64,000 nucleotides of DNA from Dipylidium caninum (Eukaryota > Platyhelminthes > Cestoda > Cyclophyllidea > Dipylidiidae). The translations under genes were made by a program, and so were the position numbers. Below, one piece after another: positions 9,715 through 20,949 of the stretch. The notes below the pieces were generated by a model that was given only the letters and a program-made list of their open reading frames with translations, searched no databases and was not told where the DNA came from. Within the stretch, counting starts at the first letter, position 1. Each line of letters opens with the position of its first letter. The stretch covers positions 20,602 to 84,601 of the forward strand of contig QEYB01000658.1 of the NCBI GenBank assembly GCA_017562135.1, in the 5' to 3' direction.

Positions 9715-11745
9715 GGCTGCGGAGGAGGAGAATGAGGAGGACGAGGTGGAGATGGTCGCGCATCCTTGAGACGTTGCAAACTTGCGACATCACGTGAATG
9801 CGCCTTCTTTTATAGACGCGTTTCTGTCAGCTCAACGCGATGCTTATGCGACTGTGTCGAGGTGAGGCTCGTAGTCGTTGCTTGTTTGTTCTACAAAGAA
9901 AACGCTCACTGAAGATCAACGACGACGATTGCCGCCTCCACGTCTCCAGAAACGGGCTTTTTACATGGCGCCATTCCCTATTGAAAACGAAACCATCTTC
10001 TCTCTGTCCCGCATCTCTCTTCCCCTTGTCGCCCATCGTCAACTCCATCCGCCCAGTCTCTTTGCGGGGCTCTGTCCGCAAGACGCGGTTTCCTCCACGT
10101 ATCTGGCAGTAGCCACCGCCACAACCGCGTCACCGGGGCACCTGGCCAGAAAGTGAGGAGACGAGGAAACAAGGAGGCGAGGAGGCGAGGAGGCGAGACG
10201 CAAATCATAAAAAATTGGCCCTGTTGCCACAACCGACAGAGAAGACCGACGCTGTGCAAACAAACCTCTAGCGACCTCATCGCGCCATCAAAGTTCACCG
10301 CCGCCTCCTCCTGCTTCTCCTCCTCAACTACTCCCTGGCCTCAGTTCTTGCCAACACTCGATGCAGTCGCACCATTCTTTGTGTTGTGAGTAAAGAATAA
10401 AAGCATTTGTTTGATTGATACAAGTTGGGTTTTCCATTGCGGTGAGCAATTGGGACGAGGATGTGGGCAAGTGCTGAGTCCGCGTGGTGGCAAAAGGCTT
10501 TGATTAGTCGATGTCCACTTCTGCCAACAGACGTCGAGAGGCTGCAACTTGCGGGCAGCTGTGGTTCTACGACTGGGTCGAGGTGAGGATCGTCGGTGTT
10601 GTTTGTTGTTTGGCAAAGAGAAGGCTCGTCCGGAAATAGCCCCGAGGACTGCCACCCCCACAGGTGCCTAACCTAGTGGCGGTTATTAAAGTTGAAGAGC
10701 GAGAGATTCATCAACTTCTCCAAAAGTCATATTTCCACACGGCCCTTTTTTCGACTGCTGCATCATCGCCTCCGTAGTGCGCGTCCTTAGCCCCTGCCTC
10801 CTATCGTCACGTATTTGTGACGCGATTTGTTCCATTAACCCTAATTCACATCTAAGACTACATTTAAAAGTGGAAATAAGCACACGGTGGCCACACGCGT
10901 TGGAGTCAGTTGTGCAACCTTGGGTCGCTGGAGTTGCACCCTCTAACTTTGACCAGTCGGTGGTCACACGTGAGTCTGTGGCATTTCACCATCTCCGTGG
11001 TTTCTCTGGCCTCGAGGAAAGGAAAGAAAGAAAAGAAAGGAAAGAAAGGAAAGGAAGGCGAGAAGAGGAGAGGAGAGGAGAGGAGAGGAGGTTGTGAAGG
11101 GGTTGTGAAGGGGTTGTGCAGGAGGACAACATTGGTGGGGCGGGGAGGGATTTGCCGTCGACGGCGCGAACACGCTCCTCCGCACCAACTCGCCTCACCC
11201 ATTCTCTTCTCGCCACAGTCCATTCGCTCTCAGGCGGAGACGAGTGGACCGTATGTGGCGGACCACTTTGTGGCCGATGTTGGGCAAACGCGAAGCCTCA
11301 AGCATTGGTGGACACCTCATGGTGACGATAGACGCTCCCCGTCGTTTTTCTTCTCCGATTGTAGCGACATAACAGAGAGTGGAGGATTTGCACCTGTGAA
11401 GGGACATTCAACATCGCCTCTCTGTCGTGCGTGTCGCCCGCGACGACAGCATTTCTCAACTCGGACCGCCTCGCATTTGGCAGTCAGTTTCTCCACGTGA
11501 GTCGGGATAACTGCATTAACGCCAACACGTCCACTGGCAGGAGGAGAAGCTACGCGACGAGACTGAGGCCAACCAGGGCGGTGGCGAAGCAGGACAACAC
11601 GCGTCACGTCAACGTCGCCACATCAAAGGTGTCTCGTGCACAGCCCTTTGGTAGCCTCATTTCTCCCCATTCTGCAAACAAAACAACTCTCACCTCGACC
11701 CAGTCCACCTGCAAAACACTGCTTCTCTCTCTCTCTCTCTCTGAG

Positions 11746-11941
11746 AATTTGACCTGCAGTGTGGCGAATGCGCTCACTTCACCTGCCGCGGTTGCGAGGG
11801 CCACGAGAACCGAATAAGCAGTGAAAGGCCCTCTCCGGCTGCACGGGGCAGGATTTCTTCCTACCGAAGAAGAATGGCGGCTGCTTTGTCCCTGAGGGAA
11901 ATGAGCTCAAATAACGACAATACAATCCCCTCGCGCATCTG
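11746..11941 (+). CDS. Possible degenerate Kunitz-like exon (type 5), copy 2
   Basis: Same 196-bp exon as 3165-3360, with the CT-rich acceptor and GTATGT donor preserved. The FDLQ-x-GEC-x4-C-x2-C pattern is unchanged. The CT tract before it is shorter (about 19 bp). Confidence 0.28.
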
Positions 11942-12319
11942 GTATGTTTGGAGCCATTCCTTCCCCCAGTCACGTATATGTGACGACAGCTGATTGCTTT
12001 GACCACCTTGCGTCGAATGCTTCACAACCGAAGTGCACCCAGTCGAGAAGGGGCAATGAACGGACGGTGCGCGACAAAGGGAGGAGAGGAAGGGACGCTG
12101 CTGAGCGGTTGCGCAAGAGGACAGGCCTGATGGGGAGGACAGTGAACAGATGGGAAGCGTGGAACTACCATGGTAGAAAACAGAACAGTTACGGGTCCCG
12201 TTGCACTCGGAACTGCGGCTGGTGATGTCAGCGCAGTCGCCACACCGTAGGTCAAATTTTCACACACAAACGTTGTTTTCGCAACTGGACGACGACCACA
12301 GCGTCGGACACTTTTCGCA

Positions 12320-12625
12320 ATGTGGAAGACCACCTTTGACAACACTGACATTCCTTCTTCGAGGCGCCATTCCCATGCGCTGCGCATAACGTCCTTTTCG
12401 CTTGTCGCGATTGAGTTCGCTGACGTGGAGGAGGCGAAAAAGGAGCGCGAGGTAGATGCGAGGAAGACGTCGAACGCCTTGTCGGCAGGCGGCATGGAGG
12501 ACGGTTGCCGCACGACAGCCGAGTTAACGCAAGAGTCTGGTCGGCCAACGCAACAGTCTCAACTAGACGCTGCTGGCGGACTTTCTTTCGTTATCATCTT
12601 CAGATTGCAAGACTTGTTCGCCACA

Positions 12626-12656
<31 letters not shown>

Positions 12657-13327
12657 TGAGGATGATGATGTTGATGCGGTGGGTGCACCTCATCTCCTCC
12701 CTCGCTCCAATGGCTCCTGCTTTTCTCCAAATTCAAATTGATCCCTTTTTATCACACCATAATCTGCCTCCGATGTGGCAAATTCTGTCCAACAAGGACT
12801 TGCAGACCGAAAATGAGAAAAACGACTTTAGTAACTTTGAGGAGGAAGAAGAAGAAGAAGAAGAAGAAGAAGACGGAGACGGAGACGGAGACGGAGACGC
12901 TATTTTAGTGGTGAAAGTAGAGTTTGACAATGGGTGGCGCGAGTGAGAAGCGCGGGACCGAGGGAGGCGAGTCGAATCGCCCACGAGTGGTTTCCCGTCC
13001 GGCGGAGCGACTCAGTTGCCTCTGCCTCTGCCTCTGCCACAGCCTACACCACACGCATCGTGGCAAATCTCTTCGCTGTCGAAGCAGGGTTCCGTTGCCG
13101 CCGCATCCGCCGTGCGTAAGTGGGCCGCATTGGCTGAACTCCACGTGGAAACGCACCTGCTGCAGGACGAGGAGCGGAAGGCATTCATGGATTCGCGGAG
13201 CCTCAGGAGGCTGCAACTCGTCGACGACACGTGGATGCCCCTTCTGTTACACACACTTCTCTGCTCGAGAGCCATGCGATGTCTGCGAGAGGTCTTGTGG
13301 GAAGAAATGCTGCTGCCAAGCGAGTAG
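12320..13327 (+). other. Block with acidic-repeat ORFs, gene uncertain
   Basis: One frame (to 12946) carries a run of about eleven Glu from a GAA repeat, followed by an Asp-Gly repeat from GGAGAC units and AILVVKVEF. Another frame carries an Asp run (near 12630-12670). A third frame after a CTCTGCC-rich acceptor (ctgccacag, about 13044) reads ...AELHVETHLLQDEERKAF... to a TAG at 13327. Splice signals are present (GTGAGA near 12944, GTAAGT near 13119), but no single consistent phase joins them. Copies: inverted at 20.95-21.99 kb, and 56.40-57.24 kb (truncated). Repeat numbers differ by whole units between copies. Function unknown. Confidence 0.25.
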
Positions 13328-15115
13328 AGAAGAGGGCAGGTTTGGTGGTCCAATGATGCTGTCGCGCTACTCTGCCATTCAACGTGCCCCACTCACTGGT
13401 GTCTGAGCCACATCGCTTTGAAGTTGGCGCCCTTCAGCCGACGTCTTCCACCCCTCCACGGTGATGCGACTGGGGTGGTTCCAGGTGAGGCGCCAAGTGC
13501 GTTCGACCAGGGAAACGACGATTGTCGCCGCCACATGGTCAGAGTTATTCGCTGAGGAAGATGGAGATGCTTCAACTTATCCACAAAGTCGATTTCCACA
13601 TCGCTTCGTCTCGCCCCGTCTCGCCTCGTCTCGTCTTCGAGACTATTGACTCCTCTTGCCCGTCCTGTGTGTCTCCTGTCATTGTCTCCTCCCTGTCGTC
13701 ACGTATATGTGACGCTTCACAAGTGAGGCACCAACTCCTCGAGACGGCGACTTTGAGAGGAGCAACGACGAGGAGCGACGACGAAAAGCTGAGACCCTCG
13801 CTGAAGAGGTAGAAGAGGCAACTCATCAGAGAGCCAAGCTGTTGGCAGAACTGTGGACGTGCTAACTCATTAAACTAACCCACGAATGTGAGACGACAGC
13901 CGCATTCACTCGTGCTTCAGCTGTGAATTCTCATTCTCTACCGCTTGCTGGCCGGTGAAATGGAATTTACACGGCGTTCGGTGGAGGCACGCAGATAGCA
14001 GCAGGGTAACGCGGCCATCGGGGTTGGGCAGGGTGTCGAGTCTCAAGCGGTGGCGGACACCAGAATGTCACGAGACACGTAGCCCGTCGGCCTTCTTCCT
14101 TGGTTGTAAATACTGCGTGTCGCCGATTGTCCAAATGTCTCAATGTTGAGCTGACGTTGCAGGCGAGCATGAGACGTGGAGGGGACATTTCCGGCTCTGT
14201 TTGATCCAACCTGAGGAGGCGAGGAGACGAGGCGAAGAAAACTCGCATGAGTGTTGTTTTCCACCATAACAATTAAAATCTCCACCTCCGACATGCGACG
14301 TCGCTTCACACGGTCGAGCAAAGGAGACACGAGTGGGCTTTTCTGCAAGCAAACGTGGAGCCTCACCTCGACCCAGTCGTAGAACCACAGGTGCCCGCAA
14401 GTTGCAGCCTCTCGACGTCTGTTGGCAGAAGTGGACATCGACTAATCAAAGCCTTTTGCCACCACGCGGACTCAGCACTTGCCCACATCCTCGTCCCAAT
14501 TGCTCACCGCAATGGAAAACCCAACTTGTATCAATCAAACAAATGCTTTTATTCTTTACTCACAACACAAAGAATGGTGCGCCTGCATCGAGTGTTGGCA
14601 AGAACTGAGGCCAGGGAGTAGCTGAGGAGGAGAAGCAGGAGGAGACGGCGGTGAACTTTGGTGACGCGATGAGGTCGCTAGAGGTTTGTTTGCACAGCGT
14701 CGGTCTTCTCTGTCGGTTGTGGCAACAGCGCCAATTTTTTATGATTTGCGTCTCGCCTCCTCGTCTCCTCGCCTCCACGCCTCCTCGCCTCCTCGCCTCC
14801 TCGCCTCCTTGTTTCCTCGTCTCCTCACTTTCTGGCCAGGTGCCCCGGTGACGCGGTTGTGGCGGTGGCTACTGCCAGATACGTGGAGGAAACCGCGTCT
14901 TGCGGACAGAGCCCCGCAAAGAGACTGGGCGGATGGAGTTGACGATGGGCGACAAGGGGAAGAGAGATGCGGGACAGAGAGAAGATGGTTTCGTTTTCAA
15001 TAGGGAATGGCGCCATGTAAAAAGCCCGTTTCTGGAGACGTGGAGGCGGCAATCGTCGTCGTTGATCTTCAGTGAGCGTTTTCTTTGTAGAACAAACAAG
15101 CAACGACTACGAGCC

Positions 15116-15174
15116 TCACCTCGACACAGTCGCATAAGCATCGCGTTGAGCTGACAGAAACGCGTCTATAAAAG
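15116..15174 (+). promoter_or_regulatory. Core promoter of type-4 gene (copy 2)
   Basis: Upstream box TCACCTCGACACAGTC at 15116-15131 and TATAAAAG at 15167-15174, 35 bp apart. The ATG lies 93 bp after the TATA box. Equivalent promoters stand before the copies at 9.3, 23.5, 38.8 and 51.0 kb. Confidence 0.6.
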
Positions 15175-15266
15175 AAGGCGCATTCACGTGATGTCGCAAG
15201 TTTGCAACGTCTCAAGGATGCGCGACCATCTCCACCTCGTCCTCCTCATTCTCCTCCTCCGCAGCC

Positions 15267-15658
15267 ATGCATGACCTCCGCCTCCGCCTTCACCACCTCC
15301 TCCTTTTCCACCTCCTTCTCCTTCTTTCCGTCATCACAACGGCTTGCTTGCGTACGTTGTTTGTTTCAATTTTACCAATCTGTTCGTCCCCGTCTTCATC
15401 ACCTATTCTGCCTTCGAGCTAACGACAGACGCCTTTCCTCGCCTCCTCGCAGTCCGCACTCACATGGGCCAAACGGCGATTGACAGGGGGTCGTGCAACT
15501 CCTCCACTCCCCTGTGGGGCCACGACGCGCGCACCAACCAGTGCCGGATGCAGCCGCAACGACAACCACTTCCGCACCAAAAGGAGATGCGAGTTCGCCT
15601 GCAAGCGCTGACATGTCGCCGTCGGGAGGCCGATCCGACGGAGGAGGGAACAACTTGA
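15267..15658 (+). CDS. Type-4 secreted protein, Kunitz-derived frameshift gene (copy 2)
   Basis: Exon 1 is 15267-15351 (85 nt, signal peptide MHDLRLRLHH..., phase-1 GTACGT donor). The intron is 101 bp and ends cctcctcgcag. Exon 2 is 15453-15658. The mature part keeps C2 and C3 of a Kunitz domain, then switches frame at the deletion into MQPQRQPLPHQ... and a basic cysteine-containing tail. The ancestral C-terminal half (CSRNDNHFRTKRRCEFAC) ends at TGA 15609-15611 in the other frame. The product would be about 97 residues, secreted, with no intact Kunitz fold. It may be a pseudogene, but see the frame-retention argument in the findings. Confidence 0.5.
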
Positions 15659-16295
15659 CCACGCAACTGGACTCTCCTCAAGCAATGGTAACCCAACAAC
15701 AAAACACTCTCTGGCATTTCCCTCTCCTGCGCTCACAGCAGCCTGAAACCCCCTCTTGCCAGTAAAATAACTGCTGTTTTTGTGTGAGAAATCATCAAAT
15801 TTGTGACTTGCATTTGTGGAAGAGCAGTGGCTTTGAGGGGGAAACGGAACATCTCCTGGTTAAAAGTGCGTCTGGAAGGGGAACGAGACAGGGTCATTCG
15901 GCCACCGCGGTTTGGCCAACCTCACCGCGCAAGTGGTGGCCACAGTCGTTTGGGCGGCTGCAGGAGGTGAGGACCAGAGCGTGTGCCACGGTGGGAAGAG
16001 AAGTCGTCGTTGACACACTGGCAAGCGAAGAGTCCTCACTTCAACTACCCTGTGCCACACAGCCTTGCACCCTCCTCGCAGCCTTATTCCCGTCCCCAAC
16101 AGCGAATGTTTGGCAAACTAAAGCTGGCACAGTGTGATCGTTTGCACGCTCAGACTTCATTCGCCCTGACAACTGCGCCATCCCGTCTACGCCAACCGCC
16201 TCGGCCAACGAAGCCGCGATGCCCATTTCACTGGGTTGAAGTCGACAGGGACGCTCGCGCGCGCCTTTACTACCTGTGCCACGATTCTTTTCTAG

Positions 16296-17047
16296 TTCAT
16301 GGCTGCTTCTTTCAACAACGTGGACGTGAAAGTGGTTGTAGAAATGGTGTTTGGGCAGACGGTTGAGCAAGGGCCGTTGGAGGCGTCGGAAGAAGAAGAG
16401 GAGGAACTTGCAGAACTTCGATAGTAGCAGTAGCAGCAGCAGCAGCATCACATCCAAATGTAGATTCTCAATGCTGATCCTGCGAAAGTGGAGCAGTGGG
16501 AGGCACGTAAGCGCCGTTAGGGCAGCCTATACCATCCCGTTCCCACCAAATCCGTTAATTATATCCCTATAAGTAGCTGGCCATGGATCAATGTTCTCAT
16601 TTCGAAGGGCAGAGCAAACGCGACGCAAGGCTCCGGCCAGCTTGGTTGCATTCATGCGCAAGAAGACGGCAGCGAAAATTGCCGCACGGCGTTTTCCCAG
16701 GGTCTACCTGCAACCTCTGCCACCGAATGTTTGCGAAGAGCGCACCCCTCGCGGTTACTTCTACGACGACGCATCATACGGTAAGATTTTGTCAGCCATT
16801 CATCCTCAGCCATAGGGATAAAGTAGACATTTGGCGTCCCCTATAGGCCATCGCCTTCAAGCAAGCTGCAAGTAAGGCAAACGAAGACGTCGACCGACGA
16901 CTCGCCTCTCGGTGACACCGCTTCCCCACCTCAAGTGCTTCACTTCCTGCACCGCCACAAAAGAGGATTTTGGCTGGCTAGAGGGAATTTGGACCACCTG
17001 CTTCGTCTTCGCGGTTGTACACGACAGTCAACAGAAGTGGAACCTTT
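16296..17047 (+). pseudogene. RSPH3 pseudogene, right-arm copy (exons A, B, C)
   Basis: Exon A 16296-16506: VDVKVVVEMVFGQTVEQ, acidic run, ELAELR, then a CAG run with TAG stops and ILNADPAKVEQWEA; the donor is GTAAGC. Exon B about 16590-16780: KIAARRFPRVYLQPLPPNV and GYFYDDASY; the donor is GTAAGA in phase 1. Exon C from 16964: after an acaaaag acceptor it reads EDFGWLEGIW, resembling the GFLPWLMDEV part of RSPH3, and stops at TAA near 17047. RSPH3 is a core subunit of the axonemal radial spoke, so the parent gene acts in motile cilia. In-frame TAGs and the early TAA make this copy non-functional under the standard code. Confidence 0.7.
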
Positions 17048-17533
17048 AATTAGCATGGTGGAGAACAGCTGTCTCACCATTTGTCACTATTTTGCCTCAC
17101 GTCTTCCCTTTCTTCTTCACCTTCCACCGTCTCCTTCGCAGTCGAGGAGGTCGCCCATCCGTCGGTTTAGATCACGCAGAGAACTCGGGACCCGTTGGGA
17201 CGACGACCTGGCGCCTCCTCACTTATCCTGCGATCGCGTTGACAGGAGAACAATTCTTCACCAGCCAGTGGACGGAGGCTCCTCTCGGAGCAGAACCGCA
17301 ATGTGAGCCTCCAAGTACGGCAATTTGAAATGCCAACTCGTCTTCTACTGAGGATGTCGAGGCATCTCCAAAGGCTTTAGCATCCAATCTGCCCGCGGGA
17401 GCGTCTGTGCTCCAGCGGGGATGCAGAAGTCACAACTCAACGTCCCACTCTACTTTCGTTGTTACTTTCTTTTGCCGAATACGTCGGCTGCGTCGCACTC
17501 AGACGCCTGCTGCATGGATAACGAGGAAGCAGA

Positions 17534-19045
17534 TCAGCCCTTCCGAGGGACACTGTCTACCACCAACCTCAATCGTTCCGTGTGGACGATTCTCCAGCAG
17601 ACTGACCTTCGCTGTGGAGCAGACAAGGCATGCGCATTGTCTAGAGGCAATAGGAAAACGTGGAAGTGTGTGCGCGCCAGTGGAAACGGGCAACAGACGA
17701 CATTCCTATGGGTGGAGGACACTCACTTAGAAGACATCTTTCATCTTCTTCCTCCTCGACTCGCCGCCTTCTCCGAGGGTCCACGAGAACACGTTTTGTG
17801 GTAGGAGGGAGGAGCGGAATGTCCACCAGTTGGCCGGCGTTGAACGAGGCGATTGGGCCCGCACGCTTCAACGCCTCCCTCCACTCCCACGATCCACAGC
17901 GGGTGCTTCGTTTGTGATGACGTGAAGAGGGAGGAAGAAAAGGCCTTCTCCACCCTCGCATTGACTGGAGTCGACTCTCACCACCATCAAAGTCAACTCC
18001 TCCATCGCCTGCACGCACACCAATGCGAATTGACTCCGAGCAAGATGTTCATTCAAGGTGACTCTCATTTCGACCACTCTTAACTTTGACATTTTTCTCT
18101 CCACCTCTTTTAAGCCAAGCCATTCTGGCACGAAACGACGATGGCGCCAATCGCTGGCTTTGCCGGTGGTGACATGAAAGGCGAGGACGCGCAGAATGAT
18201 CAACGTGTAAGTCGATTGTGTGCCTCTGACGACGGACAAGGCGGCCAGACGACTTCGCCTCATGCGACAATTTGACACATGAGCGGTGTGCGAATCAAGT
18301 GTGAATGTGACAAGCCTAAGGCCAATCATAGCGATGTTGCCACCCACCTCTCACGACGTCGATGGACTCGGAGAGGCTGTCGGTGTTGGCCTCACTTGGG
18401 ACTGTGAGGCGAGCGCGACCGCTTGGTGTTGGCGGTGGCGGTGGCGGTGGCGGTGGCGGAGCAGGAGACTCGTGATTACGTCTCGGAGGTGAAAATTTCA
18501 GCGTGGAGGCAGTTAGTGCTCAGTGAACAGGCAAGCGCCTACCTCAACCAATCAAAGTAGCGGTTATATTCGTCACATTTGCATAAGTTGGATGGAAGTG
18601 TTCTTGAAAGTGATGAAATTCGTTTGCGGACCGATGGAATGGGAGAGAAAGATGACGGTCACCGCGTTCCACAATTCCTGTCACCAACATCAACTCTGAC
18701 GTCTCTTTTTGTGCTTACATAAGGGAGGAAACGACTTCCTCGAGGTGGTTCCATAACAATTACAGCACCATCGCAACTCCACTCACTTTCTCACCAGGCA
18801 AGACTTCCACAATATTCGTCCTGCAAGGAATAAAGTATCGGCGACTTTCTCCTTCCTCCTTGTTTCGTCGATGTGGGAGAAAGCGAGGTGTGTGGCTGCA
18901 GCGGGGAGGGAAGTACAGTCAAAGGCAGCTGTCCACCTCCCATCCAACCGAGATTGCCTCCTTGGTCAGTGTGGTCAACAAGTGATTCGTCAACGGGTTC
19001 ATGGGTGTCATTCAGCCAAGGCTGGTACCAACTTTTAATACTCAC
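17534..19045 (-). pseudogene. Uncharacterised multi-exon gene model, right-arm copy
   Basis: Inverted copy of 5901-7415. The SWYQPWLND exon (19045-18795) and the terminal exon (17640-17534) are intact. The middle exon is frameshifted relative to the left arm by missing or extra bases near 17912 (A run), 17895 and 17878. Which arm is correct cannot be decided from sequence alone. Confidence 0.25.
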
Positions 19046-19345
19046 CTTCTTGGATTATGGTAGGTGAGCAAGAACTGAGTCAAACAAGATAGTCTGCCTT
19101 GCATCAATGGATCTGCATCACTCCTTTCAATGAATCAGCGTTTGCGTGGAAGGAAGAGGAGGTCTTCGGCAGAAGAAGCACCTCGATGGTGGCCAAGTGA
19201 AGCGCTCTACCTCCTCCTTCAGCGTGGAATGTCATCTCATCACACGAGCGACTTTACCCATCCACATGCCTCACCTACACGATGACGACCGTAAAGAGGA
19301 CGATGTGGGCATTTGCCTGGGCAATTAACGCCGCGTTCTGACAAG

Positions 19346-19424
19346 ATATGCACCTTCGGCGACACGGACTGCACACGATGACATGCAGAAGACGAGAAGG
19401 AGAAAGACGTGGAGACCATTCATT
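19346..19424 (-). pseudogene. Orphan first exon of a type-1 Kunitz gene
   Basis: ATG at 19424-19422 begins the same signal peptide (MNGLHVFLLL...SSCAVRVAEG). The usual GTAGAA donor is destroyed (cttgtcag), and the sequence beyond 19345 is unrelated, so no Kunitz exon follows. A canonical TATAAAAG survives upstream at 19522-19529. This is a rearrangement breakpoint inside the gene, at the edge of the inverted-repeat arm. Confidence 0.65.
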
Positions 19425-19429
19425 GCTGC

Positions 19430-20500
19430 AGAGGCGGAGGCGGAGGTGGAGGCGGAGAAGGAGATGGTTGTGGAGGAGCTTCGAGAGGCTGCGACTTACA
19501 GGCGGAGTGCGCATGCTCCTCCTTTTATAGACGCTTCTGCGTGTGGAGAGTGCGATGCACGCAATGCCACGGATGTGGGACAGGGTCGAGGTCAGTGTCG
19601 ACGTCTGTTTAATGGAAGGTGAGAAATGAGGCTACCGAAGAGTTGTGCAAGCACGCGATCACGTTTGACGGAGGTGAGACGCGTCGTTTGTTCGCCAACG
19701 AGAACGCACGAAGAAGCTCTGTCGACGATTGCCACCAAATCCTTCTTGTCCATCCTGTGACAGCGTTGCAGAACACTGCTGTTGCTGCTGCTACTGCTGC
19801 TGCTACTGTCGGTCGTCATGGGCAGACGATGGAGTCGTCGGAGTCGTCGTCGTCGTCGTCGTCGTCGAGAAATCGGTGAGCGCAAACTCACTGGAGGAGA
19901 TGGCCAACACTTCAGCGAATGGAATGGTTGCGGGGCTAACGCTGCCTCGGACGCCGTGGCCACCGTGGCCACCGTGGAGCGAGTAAACTAACGCCTCCCC
20001 CTGGTCTGCTGACGAAAGAGAGTGCAAAAAAGGAAATAATTTACAGACACGTTGGTTAAGTGGGTGGTTACTTGTCGACGAGCCAACAGTCCGATGAAGC
20101 GATTGTTACTTCCCACGAGCAACATTGACATTAATCGCCGCTCCACTGCCCTCCGTCCCTCGGTTCTTGCCTTCTGCCGCCCTTCCTCGCGCCCTTCCTC
20201 GCGCCCTCCCGCACTCACCACGGCAGCCGAAGTCGCACGTCAGTGGCGAAGAGGGCGGGTCGTGTGATCGGTGCTGTCACACGCCATACACTCGCCCTCC
20301 TGTGGCCGCTTCGGTGTGCTGGCAGATTACTGCCAATTTCTTGTCCATTGCTTCATTTAATGCTCCCTTCGTCCATTCCTCATGGCGCCGTGTGGAGTCC
20401 ATTTCACCGGCCAGCAAGCGGTTTAGAATGAGACTTCACAGCTGAAGCACGAGTGAATGCGGCTGTCGTCTCACATTCGTGGGTTATTTTAATGAGCCAG
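19430..20500. repeat. 1-kb duplicon upstream of type-1 and type-2 genes
   Basis: Same orientation at 28.68-29.65, 55.0-55.8 and (degraded) 62.65-63.6 kb; inverted at 33.86-34.6 kb. It includes CTG/GTC triplet runs (19768-19865) and a tandem CCGTGGCCA repeat near 19957-19977. Units differ between copies. No recognised gene. Confidence 0.65.
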
Positions 20501-20949
20501 CAAGTCATCAGTTCTGCCAACAACTTGGCTCTCTGATGAGTTATCTTTCCTCCCTCCTTAACGAAGGTCTCAGCTCCTCTTCGTCGCTTCTCGTCGTGGC
20601 TTTTCTCAGAGTCGCAGTTCCGAGGAGTTGGCGCCTCGCTTGTGAAGCGTCACATATACGTGACGACAGAAAGGAAATAATGACGGGTGACAGGCAGGAT
20701 GGGCAAGAGGAGTTAATAGTTTCGAAGACGAGACGAGACGAGACGAGACGAGACGAGACGAAACGAGACGAGGCGATGTGGAAATCGAATTTGTGGATAA
20801 GTTGAAGCATCTCCATCTTCCTCAGCGAATAACTCTGACCATTTGGCGGCGACAATCGTCGTTTCCCTGGTCGAACACACATGTCGCCTCACCTGGAACC
20901 GCCCCAGTCGCATCACCGTGGAGTGGTGGAAGACGTCAGCTGAAGGGCG

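Larger units (their letters stand above)
5696..10583. repeat. Left arm of a 4.9-kb inverted repeat
   Basis: Reads as the reverse complement of 14363-19252, with only scattered single-base differences and a few repeat-length changes. The arms are separated by 3.8 kb. The arm carries an uncharacterised plus-strand gene model, an RSPH3 pseudogene and a type-4 gene. Partial copies of its inner half lie at 22.69-24.2, 38.45-40.03 and 50.6-52.0 kb. Confidence 0.85.
10584..14362. other. Spacer of the large inverted repeat
   Basis: Contains, in order: 10.58-11.0 (a copy of 2.14-2.57 kb with the family-2 palindrome), a purine tract (11021-11090), the five-copy duplicon with a type-5 exon (11.58-12.07), an RSPH3 exon-C tail (about 12.15-12.23), an acidic-run ORF block (12.4-13.45) and a block shared with 0.53-0.9 kb (13.55-13.98). 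No complete gene is recognised. Confidence 0.6.
14363..19252. repeat. Right arm of the 4.9-kb inverted repeat
   Basis: Reverse complement of 5696-10583. Differences are mainly single-base indels in homopolymers (near 17912, 18269, 18307), one triplet-repeat change (about 16425-16447) and a longer 8-bp minisatellite (14754-14828). Confidence 0.85.

Noticed and set aside
13241..13330. Cysteine-rich frame (PCDVCERSCGKKCCC) as a metallothionein or small peptide toxin
   Set aside because: It is one of three overlapping open frames, has no signal peptide or start nearby, and the competing frame (HVETHLLQDEERKAF) is more protein-like.
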